This document shows, one piece after another, positions 1 to 7,849 of a DNA stretch of 64,000 bases (position 1 is its first letter; each line of letters begins with the position of its first letter). The notes under the pieces were generated by a model. It saw nothing but the letters and a program-made list of their open reading frames with translations. It was not told the DNA's origin and searched no databases. The translations under genes and the position numbers were made by a program. This stretch comes from Lacrimispora sp. 210928-DFI.3.58. GTDB taxonomy: Bacteria; Bacillota; Clostridia; Lachnospirales; Lachnospiraceae. The DNA lies in NCBI RefSeq assembly GCF_020554865.1, contig NZ_JAJCIC010000007.1:1-64000 (forward strand), in the 5' to 3' direction.

Positions 1-54
1 CGGTACGCACGGTGGTATGAGAGGACGGCGGTTAATCACCGCCTCCTACTCGAT
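1..54 (+). mobile_element. 3' end of a group II intron (domains V/VI)
   Basis: The first bases look like the 3' strand of domain V. They are followed by a domain VI helix: GAG (19-21) pairs with CTC (49-51), AGGA (22-25) pairs with TCCT (44-47), and the inner arm is closed by GGCGGT/ACCGCC. A48 is left bulged as the expected branch-point adenosine, with CTCGAT to the 3' splice site at about 54. This layout, ending in TACTCGAT, is characteristic of bacterial group II introns. The intron body and any reverse transcriptase/maturase lie outside the window. It sits 22 nt beyond the stop codon of the PAP2 gene, in the opposite orientation. Confidence 0.75.
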
Positions 55-76
55 TTCTGGCATTCTGCCGCTTTCC

Positions 77-742
77 TTATCCCAATGCCTTCTGGGCAAC
101 CTTTTTGTCCTGGGCGGACCAGTTGTATCCATAGACGATCCCATAAATGATATAGGACAGGATAATGGCGCCCACCCCGTCGATCACTGAGTGCTGCTTT
201 AAAAAGACAGTGGACAGGCAGATGGAGACCATGAGGATCCCGGAGCCTATGTGGGCCCAATGGTATTTCTTAAGGATCCCGCTTCTCATAATGGCAATGT
301 GGGTGCCGATGGAGTTGTACACATGGATGCTGGGAAATACATTTGTGCAGGTGTCTGTCTTGTACACCGTGGCTACCAGGGCGGAAAACAAATTTTTATC
401 CGGGTCAATGGCGGGGCGGAAATCCGTACCATTGCGGAAAAAGGTGCATATGATCAGGCTGATCGTCATTCCGGAGAACAGGAAAATACACATCCTGTAG
501 TAATCCTCCCTGCTGGTAAACAGGAAAAAGAGAAGAGTTCCGGCTACGTATAAAAACCAGAGCAAATAGGGTATAATAAAATATTCATTAAAGGGGATCA
601 GGTCATCCAGGGACACATGCATAATGTGATAGTCTCTGGTGACTGTTTTTTCCAGGTAACAGAACCAGGGCAGGTAGATGAAGCCATAGGACAGAAGCCA
701 CATATGCCTGTACTTGTGTAAAAAGGATGAAATCTGTTTCAT
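77..742 (-). CDS. PAP2-family membrane phosphatase
   Basis: A 221-residue integral membrane protein with about six hydrophobic segments. It carries PAP2/phosphatidic acid phosphatase signatures: an FPSIH segment at residues 136-140 (motif 2) and a late His-x3-Asp pair, H184 and D188 in KQHSVIDGV (motif 3). The N-terminal K/R motif 1 is not obvious, so this is the divergent inositol-phosphotransferase-like branch. Family members dephosphorylate or transfer phospho-groups of lipid phosphates (undecaprenyl pyrophosphate, phosphatidate) on the outer membrane face; the substrate cannot be told here. The start is supported by GAGG nine bases upstream. Three Pho-box-like repeats lie in its leader. 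Confidence 0.8.
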   Translation of the reverse strand: MKQISSFLHKYRHMWLLSYGFIYLPWFCYLEKTVTRDYHIMHVSLDDLIPFNEYFIIPYLLWFLYVAGTLLFFLFTSREDYYRMCIFLFSGMTISLIICTFFRNGTDFRPAIDPDKNLFSALVATVYKTDTCTNVFPSIHVYNSIGTHIAIMRSGILKKYHWAHIGSGILMVSICLSTVFLKQHSVIDGVGAIILSYIIYGIVYGYNWSAQDKKVAQKALG

Positions 743-788
743 ATTAATAACCTCATGTCACGCCTAAAACGTACAAAAAGAAACAAAG

Positions 789-816
789 TGTAAACAATCT
801 GTTAAGATTATGTTAA
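789..816. promoter_or_regulatory. Pho-box-like triple direct repeat
   Basis: On the minus strand TTAACA, TTAACA and TTTACA occur with an exact 11-bp period (plus-strand TGTTAA/TGTAAA starting at 789, 800 and 811). This matches the layout of PhoP binding boxes in Gram-positive bacteria (TT(A/T/C)ACA repeats, one helical turn apart). They fall just downstream of the predicted PAP2 promoter and upstream of the divergent RpiR gene. No PhoPR genes are in the window. Confidence 0.5.
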
Positions 817-825
817 TGCTTTGAG

Positions 826-854
826 ATTATAGCACAGTTGAATTTCAAAAACAA
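826..854 (-). promoter_or_regulatory. sigma-A type promoter for the PAP2 gene
   Basis: TTGTTT (-35, 849-854) and a perfect TATAAT (-10, 826-831) are separated by 17 nt on the minus strand. The predicted leader to the PAP2 start is about 75 nt and contains the Pho-like repeats. Confidence 0.55.
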
Positions 855-964
855 GGGGAGTAACGAAAAGTTAATAAAGATTCAGAAAGCATTATAATAT
901 ATGACAGAAAACCGCTTTTATTTTTCATTTTTCTGTGCTATATTAAAATGAGAAAAAAAATTAC

Positions 965-1840
965 ATGAAGCAGGTGAATGATGAAATGAATGATTCGCGA
1001 AGTGTGCTGGGGGTAATCTGTTCCTCTTATGACAGTTTTTTTGATGCGGAGAAAAAAATCGCCGATTACATGATGGAGCACAAGGCAGAGGTGGTGGATA
1101 TGACGGTGGGAGAGCTGGCAAAGGCCAGCAATACCAGTGATGCCACGGTGTCCAGGTTCTGCCGCAGGTGCGGCTTTAAGGGATTTCACAGCATGAAGCT
1201 GGCTCTGGCAAGAGAGGTGTTGGAGGAGGAGCATGGAAATCAGGAGGTCACAAATGATATCAGCAGGAATGACCTGGCCCAGTCATTAAAAAACATACTG
1301 GCAAATAAGGTGGCGGAGCTGACAGAGACCGTGCGCATGATAGATACAGAGAATCTGGAGATGATCTTAAAAGCTATTGAGCATGCCAGGATGGTGCAGC
1401 TGGCGGCAGTGGGCAATACGATTCCCGTTGCACTGGACGGTGCATTTAAGTTCAACCAGCTGGGGATACCGGCAGTGGCTGGAGATATCTGGGAAGGCCA
1501 GACAGCCTATACGTTTAATCTGGGACCTGAGGATGTGGTGCTCATTATTTCCAATTCCGGCATGTCCCAGCGCTTAGCTACCCTGGCAAAGGGGGCAAAG
1601 GAAAATGGAGTTACGCTGATCCTTATTACAAACAATGGAGAATCTGCCCTTGCCCAGATGTGCGATTATAAGATCGTCACAGCTACCCGTGAAAAGCTCC
1701 TCACAGAGGAATTCTGGTTTTCCAGGGTAACGGCCACAGCAGTGATCGAAATGCTGTACCTTCTGCTCATGGCAGGCAAAAAGGACGCAGTGGAGCACAT
1801 CCGCCGCCACGAGCAGGCGATCTCACCGGATAAAAAGTAA
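965..1840 (+). CDS. MurR/RpiR-family transcriptional regulator
   Basis: 291 residues. The N-terminal 80 residues form the RpiR helix-turn-helix (EKKIADYMM..., then TSDATVSRFCRRCGFKGF at about 57-74). Residues of about 120-260 form a SIS sugar-isomerase fold that in this family senses phosphosugars. RpiR proteins control sugar, amino-sugar or sialic acid genes. The target cannot be named; the fructose operon lies 1.7 kb away beyond a convergent MATE gene and has no DeoR-type FruR of its own, so it is a candidate. There is no strong ribosome binding site, and ATG at 986 is an alternative start. The stop codon directly abuts the stop of the convergent gene. Confidence 0.85.
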   Translation: MKQVNDEMNDSRSVLGVICSSYDSFFDAEKKIADYMMEHKAEVVDMTVGELAKASNTSDATVSRFCRRCGFKGFHSMKLALAREVLEEEHGNQEVTNDISRNDLAQSLKNILANKVAELTETVRMIDTENLEMILKAIEHARMVQLAAVGNTIPVALDGAFKFNQLGIPAVAGDIWEGQTAYTFNLGPEDVVLIISNSGMSQRLATLAKGAKENGVTLILITNNGESALAQMCDYKIVTATREKLLTEEFWFSRVTATAVIEMLYLLLMAGKKDAVEHIRRHEQAISPDKK

Positions 1841-3172
1841 CTATTTTCGCGCCGCAGCCCGGCGGTAGACAACGGATGCAACCACTGCTGTTATCATTTC
1901 TGTGATCCAGAACGCATGCCAGACTCCTGCTGCTCCAAAAAGCCTGCACAAGACATAGGCGGCAGGAATGATGATTGCCGTATACCGGAAGACGGCAATA
2001 ATAAGTGAGGCAGTCCCTTTTCCTAAGCCTTCCAAGGCCCCGGAGGAGGTAACGGAAACGGCAGAAACCAGAAAGCCTGCGCTGATAATGCGGAGAGCCT
2101 GCTTCCCGGCCTGGATCGTTTCCGGATTATCCGTAAACAGGCTGATGAGCTGCCGGGAGGCAGTCAGGCACAGGGCTGTCCCCAAAGCCATAATGGCCCC
2201 GGTCATGTACAGGGCAGTATCGTATATCTTCTTCACTCGTTTTCCTTCCCCTGCCCCGAAATTATAGCCGATGATGGGACGCATTCCCTGGACAATGCCA
2301 TTGGCGGGAAGGTAAAGGAAGGTCTGCAGCTTATAATAAATCCCCAGGATCACAACATAGCTCTGAGAATACAGGCCCAAAAGCGTATTCAGGAAAGAGA
2401 TAAGAAAGGAGGGCAGGGCGAGATTTATAGCAGCTGGTATTCCGACAGCATAAAGCCTGATATCGATCTCCCTGTTGGCGCTCAGATACTTTCTGCTGAT
2501 ACGCACAGGCAGGGGATACCTTCCATAGGCGATCAGGTAGACAGCCAGGGAAAGGACCTGTCCGATGCCGGTAGCCAAGGCAGCTCCCCGTATTCCCAGC
2601 GCCGGGAAAAAGCCGATCCCCCAGATGAGAAGGGGATCCAGTATGATGTTGGCAATGCACCCGCACAGGAGGCTGGCCATTGTGACCTTCATAGCCCCCA
2701 CGGATTGAAAGATCTTCTCAAAAGAAAGATCCAGCATGATAACCAGAGAGAAGGAGAATGCAATCGCAGAGTACTGTATCCCCATGTCTGCCACCTCCTC
2801 CGAGGAGGTAAACATCCGAAGAAAGAATGGGGTAAAGAGAAGGCTTATCAGGGTGATGAACATACCGTGGACGCCTGACAGCAGCAGGCCGCGGGAAGCA
2901 GCTGTGTTTGCCTGCTCTTTATTGCCTGATCCCAAATAGAAAGCAACTGCCGCGTTGATGCCGATACCAAAGCCAATGGCAGCGGCATTGATCAGATTCT
3001 GGACAGGATAGACAAGGGACAGGGCAGTCATGGCATTTTCGTTTATCCTTGCCACAAAAAAGCTGTCAATAATATTATACAAAGAATTGACGAGCATTGA
3101 GAGTACCATGGGAAGGGCCATGGATGTGAGAAGTGGAAAAATGGGCGTTTCTTTCATGAAATTTTCATTCAT
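1841..3172 (-). CDS. MATE-family multidrug/Na+ antiporter
   Basis: 443 residues with about twelve membrane segments in two homologous halves. The N-terminus (PMVLSMLVNSLYNIIDSFFV) and the second-half equivalent (residues of about 235-270) are typical of MATE exporters (DinF/MepA/NorM superfamily), which expel cationic drugs or metabolites in exchange for Na+ or H+. GGAGG lies nine bases before the ATG. It ends exactly against the rpiR-like gene, with no room for a dedicated terminator. A promoter, a short leader ORF and a complete Rho-independent terminator all lie upstream of the start, suggesting regulation by attenuation. The substrate cannot be inferred. Confidence 0.9.
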   Translation of the reverse strand: MNENFMKETPIFPLLTSMALPMVLSMLVNSLYNIIDSFFVARINENAMTALSLVYPVQNLINAAAIGFGIGINAAVAFYLGSGNKEQANTAASRGLLLSGVHGMFITLISLLFTPFFLRMFTSSEEVADMGIQYSAIAFSFSLVIMLDLSFEKIFQSVGAMKVTMASLLCGCIANIILDPLLIWGIGFFPALGIRGAALATGIGQVLSLAVYLIAYGRYPLPVRISRKYLSANREIDIRLYAVGIPAAINLALPSFLISFLNTLLGLYSQSYVVILGIYYKLQTFLYLPANGIVQGMRPIIGYNFGAGEGKRVKKIYDTALYMTGAIMALGTALCLTASRQLISLFTDNPETIQAGKQALRIISAGFLVSAVSVTSSGALEGLGKGTASLIIAVFRYTAIIIPAAYVLCRLFGAAGVWHAFWITEMITAVVASVVYRRAAARK

Positions 3173-3233
3173 CTGCTGTTCCTCCGTATTCTTTTTGCAT
3201 CATAGGAGGCTCCGAAGGAGTATCCCATGATAT

Positions 3234-3274
3234 AAAAAAGCCGCACAATTACTCTTGACAAGTAATTATGCGGC
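3234..3274 (-). terminator. leader terminator/attenuator upstream of MATE gene
   Basis: On the minus strand a 14-bp stem (3261-3274 with 3240-3253, one G-U pair) around a 7-nt loop is followed by six T residues (3239-3234). It lies between the predicted promoter and the MATE start, so default transcription would stop here. A mechanism that opens it would be needed for expression. Confidence 0.7.
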
Positions 3275-3311
3275 GAAAAAAGTCACAATGTGCAACTGAA
3301 AAGATCCACAT
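3249..3311 (-). CDS. possible leader peptide of the MATE attenuator
   Basis: A 20-codon ORF (MWIFSVAHC at the N-terminus, ending CQE) starts about ten bases after the predicted transcription start and stops inside the 3' arm of the terminator hairpin. A ribosome translating it would mask the 5' arm of that hairpin. The position is typical of ribosome-mediated attenuators before antibiotic efflux genes. The Shine-Dalgarno is weak (AAGG, about 12 nt away), so this is a proposal only. Confidence 0.3.
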   Translation of the reverse strand: MWIFSVAHCDFFRRIITCQE

Positions 3312-3328
3312 GGTATTTTAGTGCCTTC

Positions 3329-3357
3329 ATTTTATCATAGGATGTGAAGCGTGTCAA
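3329..3357 (-). promoter_or_regulatory. promoter of the MATE transcript
   Basis: TTGACA (3352-3357) and TAAAAT (3329-3334) on the minus strand with a 17-nt spacer. It gives a leader of about 150 nt that contains the attenuator hairpin. Confidence 0.7.
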
Positions 3358-3443
3358 TTTGCGAAATGTGCACAAAAAAGGAGCTGCCGGTTTGTCGCTT
3401 TGGACGAAAAATCGAAAGAAAATAATTTTCTTGAAAAATATTA

Positions 3444-3472
3444 TTGACGAAAAACAAATATCATACTATGAT
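3444..3472 (+). promoter_or_regulatory. promoter of the fruKA operon
   Basis: TTGACG (3444-3449) and TATGAT (3467-3472) with a 17-nt spacer, about 50 nt before the fruK start. No obvious FruR or cre operator was recognised beside it. Confidence 0.7.
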
Positions 3473-3521
3473 ATAGACAAGAGATGAAATGAATTTTCTT
3501 TATAAGAAAGGAGAATGACAT

Positions 3522-4427
3522 ATGATTTACACAGTAACGTTTAATCCGGCTTTGGACTACGTAGTTGCCGTAAATCATTTTACTCCGGGAAAGGTGAACC
3601 GCACGGTGAAGGAGAACATCTTTTACGGGGGAAAGGGCATTAACGTATCAGCTCTGTTGGCAAATCTGGGGGTGGAGAGCACGGCTTTGGGATTTGTGGC
3701 AGGCTTCACAGGCAGGGAGATCGAGAACGGAGTAAAGACCCTGGGCTTTCAGTCCGACTTCATCCATGTGGAAAAGGGAATGTCCCGCATCAATGTTAAG
3801 CTGAAATCCGATGAGGAAAGTGAGATCAACGGCATGGGGCCGGAGATCCTTCCCAAGGATGTGGAAGAATTATTTGATAAGCTGTTGGGGCTGAAGGAGG
3901 GAGATGCCCTGGTACTTTCAGGAAGTATCCCATCCTCCATTGCAGACGATATTTATGAGCGTATCATGGAGAAGCTGGACGGAAAGGGCGTCCGGGTGTT
4001 TGTAGATGCGGAGAAGGATCTGCTCCTCAACGTCTTAAAGTATCATCCCTTCCTGATCAAGCCGAACAACCATGAGCTGGGACAGATGTTTGGAAAGGAG
4101 CTTCACACAGATGAGGAGATCATAGCTCACGCCAGGCTGCTCCAGGAAAAGGGAGCGGTCAATGTCCTCGTCTCCATGGCAGGGGATGGAGCCATCCTGA
4201 TCGCAGAGGACGGACAGGTCTACCGCCAGGGCGTATGTCAGGGTACTGTGAAAAACTCTGTAGGAGCAGGAGATTCCATGGTAGCAGGCTTCCTTGCAGG
4301 CTATCTGGAGAAGAGGGACTATGCATGGGCATTGAAGCTGGGAACTGCCTGCGGAGGCGCTACGGCATTTTCCGATGGAATTGGAAGCAGGGAGGAGATC
4401 TTCCGGCTGTTAGACACACTTTCATGA
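3522..4427 (+). CDS. fruK: 1-phosphofructokinase
   Basis: 301 residues of the PfkB/ribokinase-like family. It phosphorylates fructose 1-phosphate to fructose 1,6-bisphosphate in the cytoplasm, the step after PTS uptake of fructose. Visible marks are the N-terminal TFNPALD, the substrate-side GGKGINVS (about 37-44) and the C-terminal GAGDSMVAGF signature with D251 as catalytic base. AAAGGAG lies correctly before the ATG. It is followed after 28 nt by the fructose PTS permease, which fixes the substrate assignment over tagatose-6-phosphate kinase. Confidence 0.93.
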   Translation: MIYTVTFNPALDYVVAVNHFTPGKVNRTVKENIFYGGKGINVSALLANLGVESTALGFVAGFTGREIENGVKTLGFQSDFIHVEKGMSRINVKLKSDEESEINGMGPEILPKDVEELFDKLLGLKEGDALVLSGSIPSSIADDIYERIMEKLDGKGVRVFVDAEKDLLLNVLKYHPFLIKPNNHELGQMFGKELHTDEEIIAHARLLQEKGAVNVLVSMAGDGAILIAEDGQVYRQGVCQGTVKNSVGAGDSMVAGFLAGYLEKRDYAWALKLGTACGGATAFSDGIGSREEIFRLLDTLS

Positions 4428-4455
4428 TCAGATGAAAACAGGAGGGGAACATTTT

Positions 4456-6441
4456 ATGCGTATTACAGAATTGTTAAAAATGGAAAGCATTGAGCTGGGT
4501 GTAAAGGTTTCTTCCAAGGAGGAGGCCATTGACCGTCTGGTAGCTCTCATGAATGCAGGCGGAAGGCTTAGAAGCATGGCGGGTTATAAAGAAGGGATAT
4601 TAGCCAGAGAGGCGCTGGGCAGCACAGCCATCGGAGAAGGCATCGCTATCCCCCATGCAAAGGTGGAGGCAGTAAAGGAGCCGGGCCTGGCGGCAATGGT
4701 AGTGCCGGAGGGCGTAGATTATGAGGCCTTTGACGGCTCTCTGGCAAACCTGATCTTTATGATAGCAGCTCCGGCAGAGGGAGCAGACGTTCATCTGGAG
4801 GCATTGTCCCGTCTTTCCACACTGCTTATGAATCCGGGCTTTAAGGAAGGGCTTCTGGCCGCCTCCTCCAAAGAGGAGTTTTTGAAGGTGATCGATGAGG
4901 CCGAGGTGGCAAGATTCGGAGCACCGGAGAAAGCAGCCGGAAAAAGCGGCGCCTCTTCCGGAGATGGCGTGGCGGCCAGCGAACAGGCCGAAAAAGGGGC
5001 AGTTGGAAGGGCAGACAAAGAAAAAGGCAGCTACCGCGTCCTGGCAGTGACAGCCTGCCCCACAGGCATTGCCCATACCTATATGGCAGCGGAAAACCTG
5101 GAAAATACTGGTAAAAAATTGGGCATCTCCTTAAAGGCAGAGACAGACGGCTCCGGCGGCGCCCAGAATATCCTCACAAAAGAAGAGATCGCAGCTGCAG
5201 AGGCCATCATTGTTGCAGCAGATAAAAATGTGGAAATGGCACGCTTTGAGGGAAAGCCGGTCATCATGGTTCCTGTGGCAGACGGCATCCACAAGGCAGA
5301 GGAGCTGATCAACCGGGCAGTAAGCGGCACTGTTCCCGTATACCATCACGCAGGCGGGGAGGAGAAGAACGCTTCTGACAGCGGAAATGACAGCATTGGC
5401 CGCACGATCTACAAGCACCTGATGAACGGCGTTTCCCACATGCTTCCCTTTGTGATCGGCGGAGGTATCCTCATTGCTCTGGCATTCCTGTTTGATGATT
5501 ATTCCATAGATCCGTCGAATTTTGGTAAGAACACACCGTTAGCAGCTTATTTAAAGACGGTAGGAGAGCAGGCCTTTGGCATGATGCTCCCGATCCTTGC
5601 AGGCTTCATTGCAATGAGCATTGCTGACCGTCCGGGACTGGCAGTGGGACTTGTGGCAGGCATCATCGCAAAGACAGGCGCTACCTTTGGCAATCCCGGA
5701 GGCGGCGACGTAAATGCAGGCTTTTTGGGCGCCCTGTTTGCAGGCTTTGCAGCAGGCTACCTGGTATTGGGACTGAAAAAGCTGTTTTCCAAGCTTCCAA
5801 AGTCCCTGGAGGGCATCAAGCCGGTGCTCCTCTATCCCGTGATCGGTATCCTTCTGGCAGCAGTCATCACCACCTTCATCAATCCCTATATGGGCATGAT
5901 CAATGACGGGCTCACAGGCTTCTTAAACGGCATGGGCGGAGCAAGCCGTGTGGTGCTGGGAATGATCTTAGGCGGAATGATGTCCATTGATATGGGCGGC
6001 CCCTTCAACAAGGCTGCTTACGTATTCGGAACAGCCCAGCTGGCGGAGGGCAACTTTGAGGTAATGGCAGCCGTTATGGCAGGAGGAATGGTGCCTCCTA
6101 TCGCCATTGCGCTGTGTACCACCTTCTTTAAGAAGAAATTCACAGAAAAGGAACGCCAGTCCGGTATTGTGAACTATATTATGGGACTGTCCTTTATTAC
6201 AGAGGGAGCCATTCCCTTTGCAGCACAGGATCCGCTGCGCGTCATCCCGGCCTGCATCGCCGGTTCAGCCATCGCAGGCGGCCTGTCCATGGCCTTTGGC
6301 TGTACCTTAAGAGCGCCTCACGGCGGCCTCTTCGTGCTGCCTACCATTGGAAATCCCTTCATGTATCTGGCAGCCGTTGTGGCCGGAGCAGTTGTTGGCT
6401 GTGTGGTAATGGGATTCCTGAAAAAGAATATGGAAGAATAG
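4456..6441 (+). CDS. fruA: fructose-specific PTS transporter EIIABC
   Basis: 661 residues from the ATG at 4456, chosen over an in-frame ATG at 4432 because GGAGGGG precedes it by 8 nt. Order of domains: EIIA (about 1-150, phospho-His H67 in IPHAK), an Ala/Gly/Lys linker (about 155-190), EIIB (about 195-295, phospho-Cys C201 in ACPTGIAHT), and EIIC (about 315-655, multi-pass membrane). It takes up fructose and delivers fructose 1-phosphate to FruK. The EIIABC order on one chain is usual for Firmicutes. No HPr domain is fused, so general PTS proteins must be encoded elsewhere. Confidence 0.93.
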   Translation: MRITELLKMESIELGVKVSSKEEAIDRLVALMNAGGRLRSMAGYKEGILAREALGSTAIGEGIAIPHAKVEAVKEPGLAAMVVPEGVDYEAFDGSLANLIFMIAAPAEGADVHLEALSRLSTLLMNPGFKEGLLAASSKEEFLKVIDEAEVARFGAPEKAAGKSGASSGDGVAASEQAEKGAVGRADKEKGSYRVLAVTACPTGIAHTYMAAENLENTGKKLGISLKAETDGSGGAQNILTKEEIAAAEAIIVAADKNVEMARFEGKPVIMVPVADGIHKAEELINRAVSGTVPVYHHAGGEEKNASDSGNDSIGRTIYKHLMNGVSHMLPFVIGGGILIALAFLFDDYSIDPSNFGKNTPLAAYLKTVGEQAFGMMLPILAGFIAMSIADRPGLAVGLVAGIIAKTGATFGNPGGGDVNAGFLGALFAGFAAGYLVLGLKKLFSKLPKSLEGIKPVLLYPVIGILLAAVITTFINPYMGMINDGLTGFLNGMGGASRVVLGMILGGMMSIDMGGPFNKAAYVFGTAQLAEGNFEVMAAVMAGGMVPPIAIALCTTFFKKKFTEKERQSGIVNYIMGLSFITEGAIPFAAQDPLRVIPACIAGSAIAGGLSMAFGCTLRAPHGGLFVLPTIGNPFMYLAAVVAGAVVGCVVMGFLKKNMEE

Positions 6442-6484
6442 AAACCATATCTGTAAATAGAATCAGGGGAGTATTTGAAAAATG

Positions 6485-6525
6485 GGCGGTTTGTTTCCGA
6501 AAACGGAGGCAGGCCGCCTGTTTGT
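6485..6525 (+). terminator. Rho-independent terminator of fruKA
   Basis: An uninterrupted 15-bp stem (6485-6499 with 6504-6518, four G-U pairs) with an AAAA loop, followed by TGTTTGT. It lies 43 nt after the fruA stop. Confidence 0.7.
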
Positions 6526-6847
6526 CTGGCAGCCGATGCAGCTGCGGCTGCTTCCTGCATACTGTGAAAGGAGGAAGACGGAGAGAGAACTCCTTGCGAA
6601 ATGCTTATAAATGATATAAGCTATAAGTCGGAAAGAAGAAATCCAAGCAATTTGACATTACAGGATACATGTGCTTTCGGCCCCCCTTGTGACCGGCGCT
6701 GCGGGATGTTTTTTGCCAGCCGCGCCCGAATGTAAGAGGCATGCACGGCAGAAATGCCGGTTAAATCTGAACATGGGCTGCGAAAAAAGCAGCCGCAAGT
6801 CCGGGCAAGGGATATTTCGGGAGCCACATACAAAAGGAGGAAAAGAA
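6526..6847. other. gene-free interval between fruA and bcp
   Basis: About 320 nt in which I see no convincing gene. The bcp reading frame stays open upstream to a GTG at 6671, but that extension has no ribosome binding site and no similarity I recognise. TTGACA at 6652-6657 has no good -10 at the right distance. A small GGGCTGC/GCAGCC(C) hairpin lies near 6776-6796. Confidence 0.4.
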
Positions 6848-7318
6848 ATGCTTCAAACAGGAACAAAAGCACCGGATTTTACATTACCCGATAAAGACGG
6901 AAAAGAGATAACGCTGTCTTCCTTTCTCGGAAAAAAGGTGGTCCTCTATTTTTACCCAAAGGACAATACGCCGGGCTGCACCAGGCAGGCCTGCGCCTTT
7001 GCAGGAGCTTATCAGGGCTTTAAGGACCGGGGCGTGGAGGTGATCGGAGTCAGCAAAGACAGCGTGAGATCCCACACAAACTTTGCCGCGAAATACGACC
7101 TCCCCTTCATCCTGATATCCGACCCGGAGCTCACCGCCATCCAGGCCTACGATGTGTGGAAGGAGAAAAAGCTTTACGGAAAGGTATCCATGGGCGTGGT
7201 GCGCAGCACTTATGTGATCGATGAAAATGGAGTCATTGAAAAAGTCTTCGAAAAGGCGAAGCCGGATACGAATGCGGCGGAGATATTGGAGTACCTGGAT
7301 GAGAAAAAGGGGGAATAG
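6848..7318 (+). CDS. bcp: thioredoxin-dependent thiol peroxidase (BCP/PrxQ)
   Basis: 156 residues from the ATG at 6848, which has AAAAGGAGG upstream. A longer in-frame version is rejected. It is an AhpC/TSA-fold peroxiredoxin of the PrxQ type. The peroxidatic C44 sits in DNTPGCT and the resolving C49 five residues later in CTRQAC, the atypical 2-Cys arrangement of this subfamily. It reduces H2O2 and organic hydroperoxides with thioredoxin as donor, useful to an anaerobe under oxygen exposure. It stands alone between an operon terminator and an accessory patch. Confidence 0.93.
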   Translation: MLQTGTKAPDFTLPDKDGKEITLSSFLGKKVVLYFYPKDNTPGCTRQACAFAGAYQGFKDRGVEVIGVSKDSVRSHTNFAAKYDLPFILISDPELTAIQAYDVWKEKKLYGKVSMGVVRSTYVIDENGVIEKVFEKAKPDTNAAEILEYLDEKKGE

Positions 7319-7339
7319 CGCGTTTGATGTAAGAGACTG

Positions 7340-7423
7340 CAGGCTTTTGCCTGCTTGAGCATGGACGCCAGTCGGTACCCCCGCTCATGGTTTATGCCAT
7401 GGGATAATACTATTTTGCGCCAT
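7340..7423 (-). pseudogene. possible ArdC-like antirestriction gene fossil
   Basis: From an ATG at 7423, with GGAGG 8 nt upstream, the minus strand reads MAQNSIIPWHKP, then TGA, then AGVPTGVHA in the same frame. IIPWxKPW is the N-terminal signature of ArdC-type (DUF1738) proteins carried by conjugative elements of Firmicutes, and a single TGG-to-TGA change would explain the stop. The resemblance fades after about 35 codons and the frame runs antisense into bcp. It is probably a decayed end of a mobile element; the match is short and could be chance. Confidence 0.35.
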
Positions 7424-7453
7424 GTGGTAACCTCCATCCAAAAGAGTGCGGGG

Positions 7454-7497
7454 GCCTTGAAAATTTAATAGGCCTTACACTCTTATGGTGGCAGGTT
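7454..7497 (-). repeat. left 44-nt inverted repeat of coiled-coil cassette
   Basis: Read on the minus strand it matches 34 of 44 positions of the plus-strand copy at 7850-7893. The core shared by both is AGAGTGTAA(A/G)G(T/C)CTATT(A/G), continuing AATTTTCAAGG. It also folds back on neighbouring sequence 7424-7456. The pair brackets the ORF at 7505-7825. Confidence 0.6.
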
Positions 7498-7504
7498 ATT
7501 CCGT

Positions 7505-7825
7505 TTATTTTACAATGGGCAAGATACCCTGATGCTCTAATATATCAATTAAGGTTTCCTGTGCATCCTGTAACAGTTTAATGTCCTTCTTGATTGCCCT
7601 CTCTGATACTTTTACGTCAAGTGTCAGATTGTCAAGTTTTTTATGAGTGAGATCTTGTTTGATTTCTAAAATCTCTAATCGTTCTTTCATGCTCTGCATA
7701 TCTGCTTTCATGCTTTGTATATCTGTTTTCATTCCAAGCATATCTGCTTTCATTGGTTCCAGCCTGGAATCCAGCTTTTTGTCTATCATATCAGACAACG
7801 CCAACAGTAATTCATTATCGCTCAT
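7505..7825 (-). CDS. small coiled-coil protein of unknown function
   Basis: 106 residues with AGGAGG upstream of the ATG. Residues of about 15-55 are heptads (MKADMLG, MKTDIQS, MKADMQS, MKERLEI), encoded by 21-bp near-repeats in the DNA around 7680-7765. The rest is predicted helical and charged. I recognise no enzymatic or binding motif. Similar short heptad proteins starting MSDNELLLA are, to my knowledge, scattered in Lachnospiraceae. The ORF and its flanks are clearly more AT-rich than neighbouring genes and sit exactly between 44-nt inverted repeats, suggesting horizontal mobility. Function is not assigned. Confidence 0.7.
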   Translation of the reverse strand: MSDNELLLALSDMIDKKLDSRLEPMKADMLGMKTDIQSMKADMQSMKERLEILEIKQDLTHKKLDNLTLDVKVSERAIKKDIKLLQDAQETLIDILEHQGILPIVK

Positions 7826-7849
7826 TCTTCATTCCTCCTGCGTGATTCT

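Noticed and set aside
6671..6847. N-terminal extension of the PrxQ gene
   Set aside because: The in-frame GTG has no ribosome site, while AAAAGGAGG sits correctly before the ATG at 6848, which gives the normal family length.
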